The notes beneath the pieces were generated by a model, which ran no database searches, was not told the DNA's origin, and saw nothing but the letters and a program-made list of their open reading frames with translations. The position numbers and the translations under genes were made by a program. A stretch of DNA of 64,000 bases from Hofstenia miamia (taxonomy: Eukaryota > Xenacoelomorpha > Acoela > Hofsteniidae). This document shows positions 12,623-23,917 of the stretch, piece after piece (position 1 is the first letter of the stretch; the number at the start of each line of letters is the position of its first letter). The stretch lies in assembly GCA_900660155.1 (NCBI GenBank), contig CABFPE010000537.1, forward strand, positions 244,452 to 308,451, given 5' to 3'.

Positions 12623-13203
12623 ATTATTATTATTATTATTTCATTTCTTCTCACAGCTTCTTTTCTGTGATAGGTATTAAGCTAACTACAAACAGTAGTG
12701 GTGCTAAGCTGCCTCCCTGGAATATACCCCTACTAAACCTTAACTTATGCCCGGCTATCTCAGTCTGCCACTTTCCCATCTCCCTCTCTAGAAACTCAAC
12801 TCATTTCCGTGAAACTCCATTGGTCTCTAGCGTCCTCAATACCCACTTATGTGATATGCTGTCATATGCCATTGCTAAGTTTGTCTTCCTTCTACAATTC
12901 TCCACTACTGCCTGGTCTATTAACAACTGATCTTTGCATCCTCTCGTCTTTGTTCTACATCCCTTCTGCTCCTCTGGTATCAACCTATTCTGTTCTAAGT
13001 AACATGCCAGCCTACTTGAAATCACTGAAGTTAGCAATTTCCACGTTGTTGGCAGACATGTTATTGGCCTGAAGTTGCTTGCCTCACTACCTTTCTTTGG
13101 GTCCTTCTGTATCAGAAATGTCNCCTTCTACAATTCTCCACTACTGCCTGGTCTATTAACAACTGATCTTTGCATCCTCTCGTCTTTGTCCTACACCTCT
13201 TCT
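12623..13203 (-). pseudogene. Internally deleted LINE copy (reverse transcriptase piece)
   Basis: Reads on the minus strand as the same LINE as 17890-21990. The translated reverse transcriptase stretch shares LTSVISSRL, RLIPEEQKGCRTKTRGCKD and QLLIDQAVVENCRR with the longer copy. The copy lost WIDYRKA, including the first catalytic Asp region, giving NLAMAYDSISH. At its 3' end the sequence matching up to about 19569 of the long copy is joined directly to the element's last ~30 bp (AGAAGAAATGAAATAATAA) and a (TAA)n tail, so roughly 2.4 kb of interior is missing. A single N at 13123 separates two copies of one ~80-bp segment (12885-12960 and 13124-13203), probably an assembly join. Confidence 0.85.
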
Positions 13204-13204
13204 G

Positions 13205-13235
13205 CTCATCATCATCACCATCGTCATCATCATCG

Positions 13236-13268
<33 letters not shown>
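13205..13268. repeat. (CAT)n microsatellite
   Basis: A CAT/CGT trinucleotide tract directly abutting the LINE remnant. On the plus strand it would read as poly-His but there is no gene context for it. Confidence 0.9.
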
Positions 13269-13269
<1 letters not shown>

Positions 13270-14089
13270 ATAGTTTGATAGTTTTCTAAGAAAATCAAAT
13301 TTTCATTTTTATTGAGTAGTCAGAGAAGCATGGATTGAATCATCATGCCATTCTGATACATCAAAACCATGTTTGTCATGATACCTTAGTTTAATATTAT
13401 ATTTGGATAATATAAAGAATAATGAATTAACATCATTTTTTCAAAATATAGATTTTACATGGCGTCGATATTTCAGGTTGCAGCTGCTTAAGGCAGACTG
13501 TGCCTAGTTAACATCTTTTTTCCTACCAATCACATCCATTTCGCTGATATAACAAGTTGGCTGTCCAAAAAATTTTTATTGTTTTGTATAAAACTTAACA
13601 TACGATGTAAAAACCCTGTTTAAAATTCAGCTTAAATTTAAAACAAATGCAATGCTTACGACCGCTAAAAATTGTGATTTTAAAATTGAAGTGGTTGTTG
13701 CAAGGCCAAAGCTGCAAAGCAAAACACTACTTCCAACGTTAATGTGCTAAGTAGAACAATTTTATACGTCTCTTACTATCAAATAAATAAAATAAGTTCC
13801 TTGATATTATAAACTGGGCACCATTGCGAAATGCGCTAATTGTCATTTTACCTGGAATATTGATCCCACAGAGGAGACGCCTATAACTATTAAACTTAAT
13901 TACAATCATTTTCTATTTATTGATCTTGTGCTCGAATTTCATCATGTTCATGCAGTGCTCATCCTTTTAATTGCATTACATCGGAAGAATCATGCAGATG
14001 CAAGATTTCTTCTGACTATCTGGACTATTTTTGCGGTATACCTTGAAATGGGATCAGGCCTGGAAACGCATCAAACTTTTTGGAACCGT
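13269..14089. other. Non-coding stretch
   Basis: No exon, repeat family or regulatory feature could be supported here. Confidence 0.4.
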
Positions 14090-14187
14090 CCCTTCTTCTT
14101 AAATTTGTCCCGACTTGCGTAAGGCCAATTCAAAAACTCCCTTCTTCTTAAATTTGTCCCGACTTGCGTAAGGCCAATTCAAAAACT
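14090..14187 (+). repeat. 49-bp perfect tandem duplication
   Basis: Two identical head-to-tail 49-bp units (14090-14138 and 14139-14187), each starting CCCTTCTTCTTAAATTTGTC and ending CAATTCAAAAACT. Exact identity suggests either a recent duplication or an assembly stutter. Confidence 0.93.
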
Positions 14188-14722
14188 AGATCAAACAAAA
14201 TAAATTTAATAAAATGGTAGGACAGAATATATTAGTGAGAAAACAAATATCTCCACATCAGCCGCTGATCTTTTATGAAACTAGCTTGCATTTCAAGCAG
14301 ATATCAAGTTCTTAGCATGACAAAATATTTGATGAAGGAGACTAACATCTGAGAAAATCGGTTTATAGACTGCATGCTAGTTTTCAAAGCAGCTTAGATT
14401 GATCTCGATAGAGATTCGATTTGAAAAGGCGCAACATGTTACCAAAACAGACAAAAATATATTTGTTTCCACACATAACTAAGTATGCAGTAGGGGAAAA
14501 AATAATTGTTTCGAGAAAAAAAATTACGCAATCTTCAATAGTTCAATGTAGCGTTAGAATTTATGCGTGCAATTAGCAACTAATATCAGCGTTAATTAAT
14601 GACACAATTTAAAGAAGAAAACTTTCCACCCCCATGGTTCGGGTCGACCCGTTTTCAGTCATGAATGGGATGCAAAAAATATTGTTACGTCTAAACTATG
14701 ATTACACTGCACTACCGTAGCT

Positions 14723-16425
14723 CAGAGATGGAATTGGATCGGATACGGATCGCATCCACATTTTTAGAAAATTTCGGATCCAAAAATTTTTAAAAATTGT
14801 GTATATTGTACATTGTATACATTACGCACATTTTTGCATTGAATGCCACTTTAATTGTGTTAAGGGAAGTGATCCAAATTCAATACGTTAACGAGTGAAA
14901 ATGCACCGTAAACAACAATTCTAGCTTCAAACGCCTGCATACGCTTAATATATTGATTTGCATTTGAAGAAATATGCAGAACCTAAATGTGTCAAAGTTA
15001 TTTATAATAACATTTGCGGAAAAAACACGCCTTTAACGTAAACATCAGCTTTAGCGAATTTATTTTGAATGTAAGTTAACGATTTGGTTTACGGTCATGT
15101 TAACGTAAAACACCATTCGTTAACGGTGTTGTTAACGTATTGAATTTGGATCACTTCCCTAATAATCTCACTCTAAGTGAAATTTTGTTATTGAATTTCA
15201 TTCTTCACTCAACAGATTCCGCGTTATTTTTTCCAGCAACTTATTAAATTGGAGGCGAATATTTCAAATCTGAAAATGCTATTCATGTTAGCCATCACAT
15301 AATGAAAACATTGTAAGGCAACCGAAAACATTTGTTTCTGTAAACTTGCAAATGTAAAGTCAGAAGAAACACAGAGAAACAAGTGGAATACCTTAGATGC
15401 TGCAAACACCGCCAAAATTTAATGATATTATATAATTTAGGATACTCGCACCAATCAGCAATTCTCATTTAAGAAGTAACTTGTAATGCCAATAACAACT
15501 TAGTTTTCAGAAAGTTTGTGATTATTATAATTTTAATAGAGCGATGCTTTTGGTATAGCAAGAATAGGGTATTAGTTTATTTAATGTTGCTTTATATAAT
15601 TTAAAATTTGTAATCCAATCTAGTATCCAATTTAAATGTAAAGGAAAATTCGAAATTTAGGTTGAAAAAAATGAATTTTTCTATCACTGATTTTAATACA
15701 CTACTCCAATTTTTTTAATTTCTTACAATATAAATTTTGGGTTTTTTCTCAAATTTCCATTGCTTGTACTATTCTTGTTTTCATTGCCCTAGTTATAATT
15801 TTAAAGTAAATTTTATCTTGTTGTTTGAAACAACTTCAATTCGTAATGCATAGTAATATTGCAAAATGGTGATTTTTGCATTTTGACATACTAATATCAA
15901 TAAGGCGGTAATATTATAAGCGATTCAACTGTTCAAACTCTTTAAATATATTATGATTATAGTTGATGACAAGTGTAAGAATTTCTTGAACTTTTTGGTT
16001 TGTTTGACCAAAAATTAACTGTATTATATTGTAGTACTGAATTGCATTTGATAGTATTGTAATATTTCAAAATTCAACATTGATTTTTAAACTGATTGCT
16101 TTTAAGTTATACAGGATTCACTACATTTGAGTTTATTTGCATGCACTATTGCGTAAGTTGTTTTATTGTTTCAATACCTCGGTCCAAGCCCGACCCTGTC
16201 CTCCGCGGTATATTATTGATGTCCATTTTTGATCTCGCGACAGTGTTGAAGCACTTAAAATTTTCTATTTGCATCTGAAAAAAACAAAAATATATTTTAA
16301 GTCAATGTATATTTATTATTAGAATACATATTTATATTCGAATCCGTTTCGGATCGAAAATTAAAAGTATTATAAAAATTCGGATCGGATCGGATCGTAA
16401 AATATTGTATCCGATTCCATCTCTG
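14723..16425. mobile_element. hAT element, non-autonomous, 1.7 kb
   Basis: The ends are CAGAGATGGAATTGGATCGG and its inverted partner GTATCCGATTCCATCTCTG. They are flanked by 8-bp target duplications CCGTAGCT (14715-14722) and CCGTAGTT (16426-16433), differing at one base. GGATCGGAT-type subterminal repeats occur inside both ends. No transposase could be read in the interior. A different palindromic MITE sits inside it at 14863-15160, so this element is the older of the two. Confidence 0.85.
14863..15160. mobile_element. Palindromic MITE nested in hAT element
   Basis: Starts AGGGAAGTGATCCAAATTC and ends with its inverted partner GAATTTGGATCACTTCCCT; the inverted repeats extend about 31 bp and end in a GTTAAC motif. 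GTTAACG recurs several times in the right half. A second copy lies at 54915-55220. The target duplication length could not be settled because the bases beside the two copies do not agree. Confidence 0.8.
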
Positions 16426-16810
16426 CCGTAGTTAACACTATCTCTGGTTCTATTATTGTAATTGTATGATTACTTAATAAATGTATATATATATATATAT
16501 AATTTCATTTCTTAACCTTTTATGTACCATGTCTACTTGTTGTAGTCTTCGAAATTGAACGTATATACATGTTCGAAATTATTGACCAATTGATCACGTT
16601 TTTCTTTACTACGTCAGGAGAATAGCCACCTTAATGTATACTCATTTATTTAAATATTTATAATGCATAAACTGGATATAAATGCATACTTACACTATTA
16701 TTTAAAAGACCATAACTTACAAATAAAGTATTCTGTCAATTCTGCTTTTCGTTGCAATAAATAATTCCTTTCCTATATTAACATTCGAAATATTGCATAA
16801 TGTTAAGGTG

Positions 16811-16953
16811 TGTTCCCACTATCGACTTTTATCATCTGTTAGAAATCGGTGATAAAAGTCGATAGTCTGAATGCTTCATCCGATGTTTTGGCAAAACAGC
16901 TAAATTACTGTCATCTGATAATTTATCATCGGGTAAAAGTCGATAGTGGGAAT
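16811..16953. mobile_element. Short MITE, ~143 bp
   Basis: Inverted ends TGTTCCCACTATCGACTTTT and AAAAGTCGATAGTGGGAATA. The interior also carries a GATAAAAGTCGATAGT repeat. A diverged relative with the same end pattern lies at 17139-17240. Superfamily not determined. Confidence 0.75.
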
Positions 16954-17138
16954 AATACTAAAACTAGTTGAATACCTTCTTGAAACTAGTTGCTTTATTG
17001 GAGTAAGGAACAGACTTGTGAATCGTCGATTATTGAATTTAAAATATATTTAGCATTTTAATACAAACTAATCGTTAAGCAGATGTTGTTAATTCTCTTG
17101 CTGTCAATCAAAATATTATTGGAGATCGGAAATCGTTC

Positions 17139-17240
17139 CCACTATTGATTTTTTATTAGTTGACAATTTATCATCTGATGAAAAATCGATAGTCTGAACG
17201 CTATTCCAACTCTGCTTTTTCTGATAAAAAATCGCCAATG
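17139..17240. mobile_element. Diverged relative of the 16811 MITE
   Basis: CGTTCCCACTATTGATTTTTTAT at the left and GATAAAAAATCGCCAATGTG at the right resemble the ends of 16811-16953 but with many substitutions. A middle GAAAAATCGATAGTCTGAACGC segment is also shared. Confidence 0.55.
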
Positions 17241-18964
17241 TGAACAAAAAATTGAATTTTCGACTAAAATCTACTGATAAAAAGCATTGGCACACACATT
17301 TACTCTCATTGGAGGCCACCTGATATAAAATGTACATAAAAGATTTTTAATGAATAAGATATTAATTTCATGTTAATTCAACATTATTTTATGTGCATCT
17401 ATGCTGATTTTGCATTTTGAAATCAATATATCTATAGTCATGGTTATACAATCTGTACATTTTCATTTTCTACATGACCACTTCAGTGTGCCATGTTTTG
17501 TACTATTAAATTTGAATCATTGTTATGATATCCAAAAGTTATGATGGAACTTTTTGGTAAAAATGTTGTAGCTCCAGTATATGCTAACACGAAAACCATC
17601 GCAATCGATAGCAATATCCATAATTCGATTCTTAAGCATTTACAAGCCCAATTTGTGCACAATGACTTCCAAACATTTCAACATCATGCCACTTTTTAAA
17701 ACAAATATTTTAAATTGACCAAATTCATCATCTGTTCGTATAAATCACAGTAAAAACTTAGTTGTAATTCTGAAGATGTTCATAGAAATACCAAGGAAAA
17801 GTGATAGAATCGAGGAATTTGCAAAATCTTTGATAAGCAGTAGATATGTCTATCTATTCAATAATACATGCAAGCAAGGGTATGCAATGAACGATTATCA
17901 AAACAGTCCCCGGCAGGCCTTCAATAGTCAGAGGGTGCTAAGAGTCTCCGGACAACAGGCGGACTCTACAATCGAGAGTGGTGTGGACTTGAGAAGTGGC
18001 AGTGTAAGATCCATACAGACCAATGGACAACGGCACAAGTGGACAGATTAACAGAACAGGACAGCATTGGAGTGTTACAGAAGAAGCAAGCCAGATGAGA
18101 GGGGTTACAGGAAGAGAATGTTGAAAGAATGGAGGAAGGCAGGAATGGGATTAGAAGTTACAGAGCAGCGGCTTGCAGGACAAGCGCAAAAGTTACAGTT
18201 GGATGAAAGTAAAGGAAAAAAGAGAGTTGAACAGGCTAAGCAAAGGAAAGATGATGTGATAGACGTGAGACAAAAGTGGCGGAAGCAGCAGAACCAGTCG
18301 ACGCAGAAAGTGAAGCAGCAATCGAGGAAAAGATGAAGGAAGAAATAGGTGAGAGAACTATGTTGCCAATTCCTAGAGGAGTTAGGAAAAGCAAGCTAGC
18401 AGTAGAGGCAGCAAAGGTCAATAAAGTATTGGAGAGGTAAATGCTAGGAGTGTCACAGAATTAAATAGCTTAGTGTATGCAGGCGCATGGGAAGTACTGA
18501 AAAATGCAGGCATGGACATGAAGAAGAAAAGGCGACAAGAAGATAAGGGAGACGGAAAGCAAGCATGGGAAAGAAGAATTGAGATTAAAATGGCAAAGAT
18601 TAGGCAGGAAATAGGGAAGATCAGGACAAGTAAGGCGGTGAGGGTAAGGGAAAACTATAGAAACTGCAAGAGAAGAGCTAAAGCAGAGATTAGTTGCAGA
18701 AGCTGAGAAACTAAGAAAATATAGGACAAGAGCAAAGCGAGCAAGAGACAACATGAAGTTTGAAGCCCAAGAAGGAAGATTCTTCAAAGAACTAGATGCA
18801 GGAGAAAAGGCTACAGCTAGAGCAGGCGAGGATGCAGTAAGGTTCTGGGAGAATATATGGGGAAATGAGGGACCAGAGATAAAGAGTGACCAGATGCAAA
18901 AGGAATTCAGGCAAGAAGAAGAAGAAGAAATCACAACTGCAAAGCTGAAGTAGGCTCTAAAAAG

Positions 18965-19840
18965 ATGAAGAAATTTAGGGCGCCAAGCAGAGATGAGGTT
19001 CATGGATTTTGGCTGAAGAAGTTCACAAGTGTTCATGAGAGACTAGCAGTGGCATTTGAGGAGTGTGTGGTGAGTGGGTGTCCAGAGTGGAGGGTAGTGG
19101 GAAGGACATTTCTGATACAGAAGGACCCAAAAAATGTAGTGAGGCAAGCCACTTCAGGCCAATAACATGTCTGCCAACAACATGGAAACTGCTAACTTCT
19201 GTGATTTCAAGTAGGCTGCCATGTTACTTAGAACAGAACAGGTTGATACCAGAGGAGCAGAAGGGATGTAGAACAAAGACGAGAGGATGCAAAGATCAGT
19301 TGTTAATAGACCAGGCAGTAGTGGAGAATTGTAGAAGAAGGGAGACAAACTTAGCAATGGCATGGATAGACTACAGGAAGGCGTATGACAGCATATCACA
19401 TCGGTGGGTATTGAGGACGCTAGAGGCCAATGGAGTTTCATGGAAATGGGTTGAGTTTCTAGAGAGGGAGATGGGACGGACACGTGTCGAGATTTAGGCG
19501 AGGCATATTCCAGGGAGACAGCTTAACACCACCACTGTTTGTAGTTAGCTTAATCCCCATCACAGAAAAGTTAGAGGAGGCAGGTATAGGATATAAGTTG
19601 GAGAAGAATGGTAGAGCAGTGAGTCACCTGTGGTACATGGACAACCTGAAGATGTATGCTAGTTCAAGGAAGATGTTGCAGAAGCAAGTGGAGACATTGG
19701 AGAAAGCAAGCAGAGATTCTGAGTTAGAATTTGGATTAGGAAAGTGTGCGACAGTGGCAATAACCAGAGGCAAGTGTATAGATGGAGATGGTTTGAGGAT
19801 GAGCAGTGGTGATAAGATTGAGGAAGTTAAAGAGGAGTAA
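18965..19840 (+). pseudogene. Reverse transcriptase domain of the LINE
   Basis: The frame changes near 19130 and 19490 and a stop follows at 19838. Landmarks in order are FRAPSRDEVHGFWLKKF (finger), FRPITCLPTTWKLLTSVISS (motif 1/2), LIPEEQKGCRTKTRGCKDQL, motif A NLAMAWIDYRKAYDSISH with its catalytic Asp present, motif B-like FQGDSLTPPLFVVSLIPI, and motif C HLWYMDNLKMYA (19628-19663). The family normally has YMDD at motif C; here the second Asp is Asn (YMDN, 19634-19645), which should abolish catalysis. The wording matches LINE families common in fishes, cnidarians and other invertebrates. Confidence 0.85.
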
Positions 19841-20493
19841 AAGTACTAAGGTGTGATAGAGAAAGATAGAACAGATAATGAGGAAATGAGGACGAGGTTA
19901 AGAAAAGAATACAAGAGAAGAATAAGGAAGGTACTACAGAAGTCAGCATTGAATGGTCAGCACAGCATAAAGGCAATTAATACGTGGACGATACCAGTGT
20001 TGAGATATTCCACAGGAATAGTTCGGTGGAACAAGAATGAACTGAGTGAATTAGACAGGGAAACAAGGAAGATACCTAAGGGAGGGAAAGGACTGCTAAG
20101 TGTGGAGGAAACTGTAGAAGCAGAATCAATAGGGCTAAAGGAATACGTAGATGCACAAGCTTGAGGGTCAATACTGGAGGTCACTAAGGAGTTAAGGAAG
20201 ATAAGAACTGAGCGTGAAGGAAGGAAGGTATACCAGAGTAGGATGGAATCAGAGAGACAAACAAGGTATAAGCAGAAAGCAATGCATGGAGAATACTGGA
20301 GGAACACAGAAAATGTGACAGAGAAGAAAGCAAAAAGTGGTTAAAGAATGCAGGACTAAAAAGAGAAACAGAAGCACTGATAATGGCAGCACAGGAGCAA
20401 GCAATAAGAACAAACTGGGTGAAGAAGCATATAGACAGAAGAGTAGAAGTAAGTGATAAGTGTAGGCTATGTAAGAAAGAGGTGGAGACAGTA

Positions 20494-21493
20494 NNNNNNN
20501 NNNNNNNNNNNNNNNNNNNNNNNNNNNNNNNNNNNNNNNNNNNNNNNNNNNNNNNNNNNNNNNNNNNNNNNNNNNNNNNNNNNNNNNNNNNNNNNNNNNN
20601 NNNNNNNNNNNNNNNNNNNNNNNNNNNNNNNNNNNNNNNNNNNNNNNNNNNNNNNNNNNNNNNNNNNNNNNNNNNNNNNNNNNNNNNNNNNNNNNNNNNN
20701 NNNNNNNNNNNNNNNNNNNNNNNNNNNNNNNNNNNNNNNNNNNNNNNNNNNNNNNNNNNNNNNNNNNNNNNNNNNNNNNNNNNNNNNNNNNNNNNNNNNN
20801 NNNNNNNNNNNNNNNNNNNNNNNNNNNNNNNNNNNNNNNNNNNNNNNNNNNNNNNNNNNNNNNNNNNNNNNNNNNNNNNNNNNNNNNNNNNNNNNNNNNN
20901 NNNNNNNNNNNNNNNNNNNNNNNNNNNNNNNNNNNNNNNNNNNNNNNNNNNNNNNNNNNNNNNNNNNNNNNNNNNNNNNNNNNNNNNNNNNNNNNNNNNN
21001 NNNNNNNNNNNNNNNNNNNNNNNNNNNNNNNNNNNNNNNNNNNNNNNNNNNNNNNNNNNNNNNNNNNNNNNNNNNNNNNNNNNNNNNNNNNNNNNNNNNN
21101 NNNNNNNNNNNNNNNNNNNNNNNNNNNNNNNNNNNNNNNNNNNNNNNNNNNNNNNNNNNNNNNNNNNNNNNNNNNNNNNNNNNNNNNNNNNNNNNNNNNN
21201 NNNNNNNNNNNNNNNNNNNNNNNNNNNNNNNNNNNNNNNNNNNNNNNNNNNNNNNNNNNNNNNNNNNNNNNNNNNNNNNNNNNNNNNNNNNNNNNNNNNN
21301 NNNNNNNNNNNNNNNNNNNNNNNNNNNNNNNNNNNNNNNNNNNNNNNNNNNNNNNNNNNNNNNNNNNNNNNNNNNNNNNNNNNNNNNNNNNNNNNNNNNN
21401 NNNNNNNNNNNNNNNNNNNNNNNNNNNNNNNNNNNNNNNNNNNNNNNNNNNNNNNNNNNNNNNNNNNNNNNNNNNNNNNNNNNNNNNNNNNNN
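20494..21493. other. Assembly gap of 1000 N
   Basis: Exactly 1000 Ns, the conventional size for a gap of unknown or estimated length. It removes the region between the Cys motif and the endonuclease of the LINE. Confidence 0.99.
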
Positions 21494-21494
21494 T

Positions 21495-21890
21495 TTGAGC
21501 AGGCAGCATGGGTTAGAAGCAGGAGACAAGTGGTATGAGCACAAGCCACAGGGAGTCATAGAGAATGAGAAGGTTAAGATACTGTGGGACTTCAACATAC
21601 AGACAAGCAAAGTGATAGAAGCACGGAGGCCAGACATAGTAGTGGTAGACAAAGAAAAAAGATTAGGAACAGTGATAGACATAGCAGTACCAAAGGACAG
21701 AAATGTAGAAAGCAAGGAGAAAGAGAAGATAGACAAGTACAGAGAGATTGCATAGGAAATAGAAAGGCTGTGGAAATTGAAGAAGGTTAAAGTAGTCCCG
21801 GTAGTAGTAGGATCAGTAAGTAAGAAGTATAAGAAATACTTGGAGGATTTGGTAGTACCAAAGTGGGGAAGGCAGCATTGTTAGGAACAG
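21495..21890 (+). pseudogene. Restriction-like endonuclease domain of the LINE
   Basis: Readable phrases are VKILWDFNIQTSKVIEARRP, DIVVVDKEKRLGTVIDIAVP and KEKEKIDKYREIA, followed after a TAG at 21753-21755 by VVPVVVGSVSKKYKKYLE. The RPD-(x)n-D-(x)n-K arrangement is the PD-(D/E)xK nuclease core that nicks target DNA in this LINE group. It then ends in LGTARVLRKALRLPG-like sequence at 21879-21924, just before the 3' tail. Confidence 0.82.
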
Positions 21891-21992
21891 CTAGAGTCCT
21901 GAGGAAAGCTCTCAGACTCCCTGGGAACTGCTGAGTTCCCCGAGCTGAGAGGGATACCAGCATGAAGCTGAGAAGAAATGAAATAATAAATA

Positions 21993-23380
21993 ACGCTTTA
22001 TTTCCTGTACAAATATAAATTTGTAATTGTAAAAGGGGAAAATGGCATACAATAAGACATACAAGAGTTTAAAGAAAGTTTAGGTTGTCAATCAGGAGTG
22101 CACCATTAAGTAATCTGGATGTCATTGGGATGAACGAATTTCGATATAATTTATTGCTGCAATGTATCAAATTGTAGGTAGATCGAGTTGCACTACTTCT
22201 AGGAATATAACATTTTAAATCACTCAAATCATGTTGTGGAGGCCTAATTTTTATATTAAGTCAAGCCTTTAAATAAATGCAACATTAAATAGGCCGCAGT
22301 TCAACGAATTCTAAATCAATATTTTTTTATAAACAGCGGAGAGTGTTAACAAAACGTGGTTTTGAATGTAGGATTCTTTGTTAGCCAATAATATTTGGCA
22401 AAGGGCACATCGCTAAAGGCCCCATGAAAGCAATTATTTTCATGGGGAAATTTATTTCATCAAGCATCGCGTTAGTACTAAGAATTCTTTAATAAAATTC
22501 ACATTTTTAACAGGCCCAGCATCGACTGACCCTTACTTTTTGTTGATTGGCTATTAATCGAATACGTAGCATTATTAAATGTCACTCCGTTTTTTAATTG
22601 ATATGCAACTTTATAAATTAAACGGAATATTAAAGTTCAATCGCTTCAAATTTAGAAATTTATTATTTCTTCAAATATTAAGAGTTTTAGGTATATTTTT
22701 TTAGATTCTCTAGTAGGACCGAGGTCCATGGTATTAAAGTCGCGACGCCACTGATTCATATACATATGAATCGTAGACAATTGATGTTCATTACAATAAA
22801 GAAATCTGCCAGATATTCGTAATTGATTCAATATAAGGCAATTTTTATAAATGTGAAATTTAGAGTTTCGATATTTTAAATCTTTCCTAAGGTGGATTTT
22901 GCTTTCTTGGTGTTTTAATTGAAATACATATTAGGACTCGGCTTGGGTGGATATATTGCTTACTTGTTTTTAGATTAACAAGCAGTCATTATTGTTGGGA
23001 TGTTTACAGGGATCTCCAGGTTTTCTATCAGTTAAAATTTCCAATTTCCTTGCTTGGTAGATTTATATCTGGTATTTGTTAAGGAGAAGTTTGCGCAAAT
23101 TCTATTTTGTATTTTCTTTAAGTAATCTATAAAGTCTGATTTCATTTCCACAGTTTAGCCTACATTTATTCATAAAATCAGGTGCTCCAAATCTAGAAAA
23201 GAGTTCACGCAGTACCGATGAAAAACATTAGAATTTACATGGCATATGGGCTGAAGTAGATTTGAAAACGCACATTGCGTTCAAAATCTAATCAATTTGT
23301 TTGTAATAATGTATCTACTCTTTTGTGCTAAAGTAGACGTAGTTGCCAAATAGACGTTCTTGTTTCTTATTCTTATTACA
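21993..23380. other. Non-coding stretch between LINE and ML-like gene
   Basis: No gene seen. The last ~100 bp (from about 23300) resemble the upstream region of the ML-like gene at 33140, including AGTAGAC, TTGCCAAATAGACGTTCTTG and its counterpart TTGTCAAATAGAAGTTCTTG, so a shared promoter or 5' UTR is likely there. Confidence 0.5.
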
Positions 23381-23917
23381 ATGCCAAAGGCCCATCTTAG
23401 CTGCAGAAACTTTAAATTCTGTGTTTTATCTGCCTTTATTGTTATTATCTTGTGCTACTGCTGTAGACGGTATTTCGCAAATAGTGTTTCAAATACCAAT
23501 AGTCAAATCTACCAAACTGAAATGTCAAAAACATGGGGACACTTGAAAGGTGTTAAAATGGGGAATGTTTATGACAAATGTGATGAATTAAAAGTGATTG
23601 GCCATATCATCAGGAAAGATAAGCACTTTGTGCGAGTTACTTTGGAAAAAGATGTTGAAACAGAACTTAAAAGCTTAACATTAATTGCTAAAGTCTCGAG
23701 AAATGGGAGATTATTTACAATGACAGAAATAGCACTATGCGAAAGTAACATGCTGAATTTTACTATTAACTGCCCAATCTCTCCTGGTATACTTAGGATT
23801 GACTGGACTGGCGAAATTCCAAGTATTGCTTATTTATTTCATCCACAATACTATATACAACTGCGTATATTCACTTCGTCACTGTTTGCATGTTCTGACT
23901 TTTCTCTTAAATTATAA
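23381..23917 (+). CDS. Small ML-domain-like secreted or anchored protein, copy 1
   Basis: Single-exon frame of 178 codons from an ATG in good context (ATTACAATGCC). Residues 11-28 are a hydrophobic segment followed by RR, a signal anchor or signal peptide. The rest reads like a beta-rich domain with four cysteines: YDKCDEL (Cys67), ALCESN (Cys120), INCPISPG (Cys131) and FACSDFSLKL (Cys171). The order strand-NGRLF, then Cys, CPxxxG, IPS, Y-x-L and a C-terminal Cys-strand resembles ML (MD-2-related lipid-recognition) proteins such as NPC2 and mite group 2 allergens. That suggests lipid binding outside the cell or in endosomes; it is inference, since typical members have more cysteines. Related copies lie at 33140 and 34391. 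Confidence 0.75.
   Translation: MPKAHLSCRNFKFCVLSAFIVIILCYCCRRYFANSVSNTNSQIYQTEMSKTWGHLKGVKMGNVYDKCDELKVIGHIIRKDKHFVRVTLEKDVETELKSLTLIAKVSRNGRLFTMTEIALCESNMLNFTINCPISPGILRIDWTGEIPSIAYLFHPQYYIQLRIFTSSLFACSDFSLKL

Larger units (their letters stand above)
17880..21992 (+). mobile_element. LINE with restriction-like endonuclease (R2/R4/NeSL-like)
   Basis: A broken non-LTR retrotransposon with the family order: N-terminal region (RMLKEWRKAGMG, VTEQRLAGQA near 18115-18185), linker (LNSLVYAGAWEVL near 18465), reverse transcriptase (about 18965-19840), a Cys-x2-Cys motif (CRLCKKEVETV, ending 20493) and a C-terminal PD-(D/E)xK-type endonuclease (21495-21890). This reverse transcriptase plus zinc-knuckle plus restriction-like endonuclease plan is that of the R2/R4/NeSL groups. 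It ends in AGAAGAAATGAAATAATAAATAA, an A/T-rich tail. The frame shifts several times, so it is dead or badly assembled. A 1000-base N gap (20494-21493) lies inside. Confidence 0.88.

Noticed and set aside
13075-13278. Open frame ending in a long poly-His run
   Set aside because: It joins antisense LINE sequence across an N to a CAT microsatellite; not a gene.
19154-19483. Long minus-strand open frame opposite the LINE reverse transcriptase
   Set aside because: It is the antisense shadow of the LINE coding sequence; the plus strand has clear reverse transcriptase motifs.
20184-21736. Several apparent frames of 360-495 codons on both strands
   Set aside because: They exist only because they run through the 1000-N gap; the readable ends are LINE sequence or its reverse complement.
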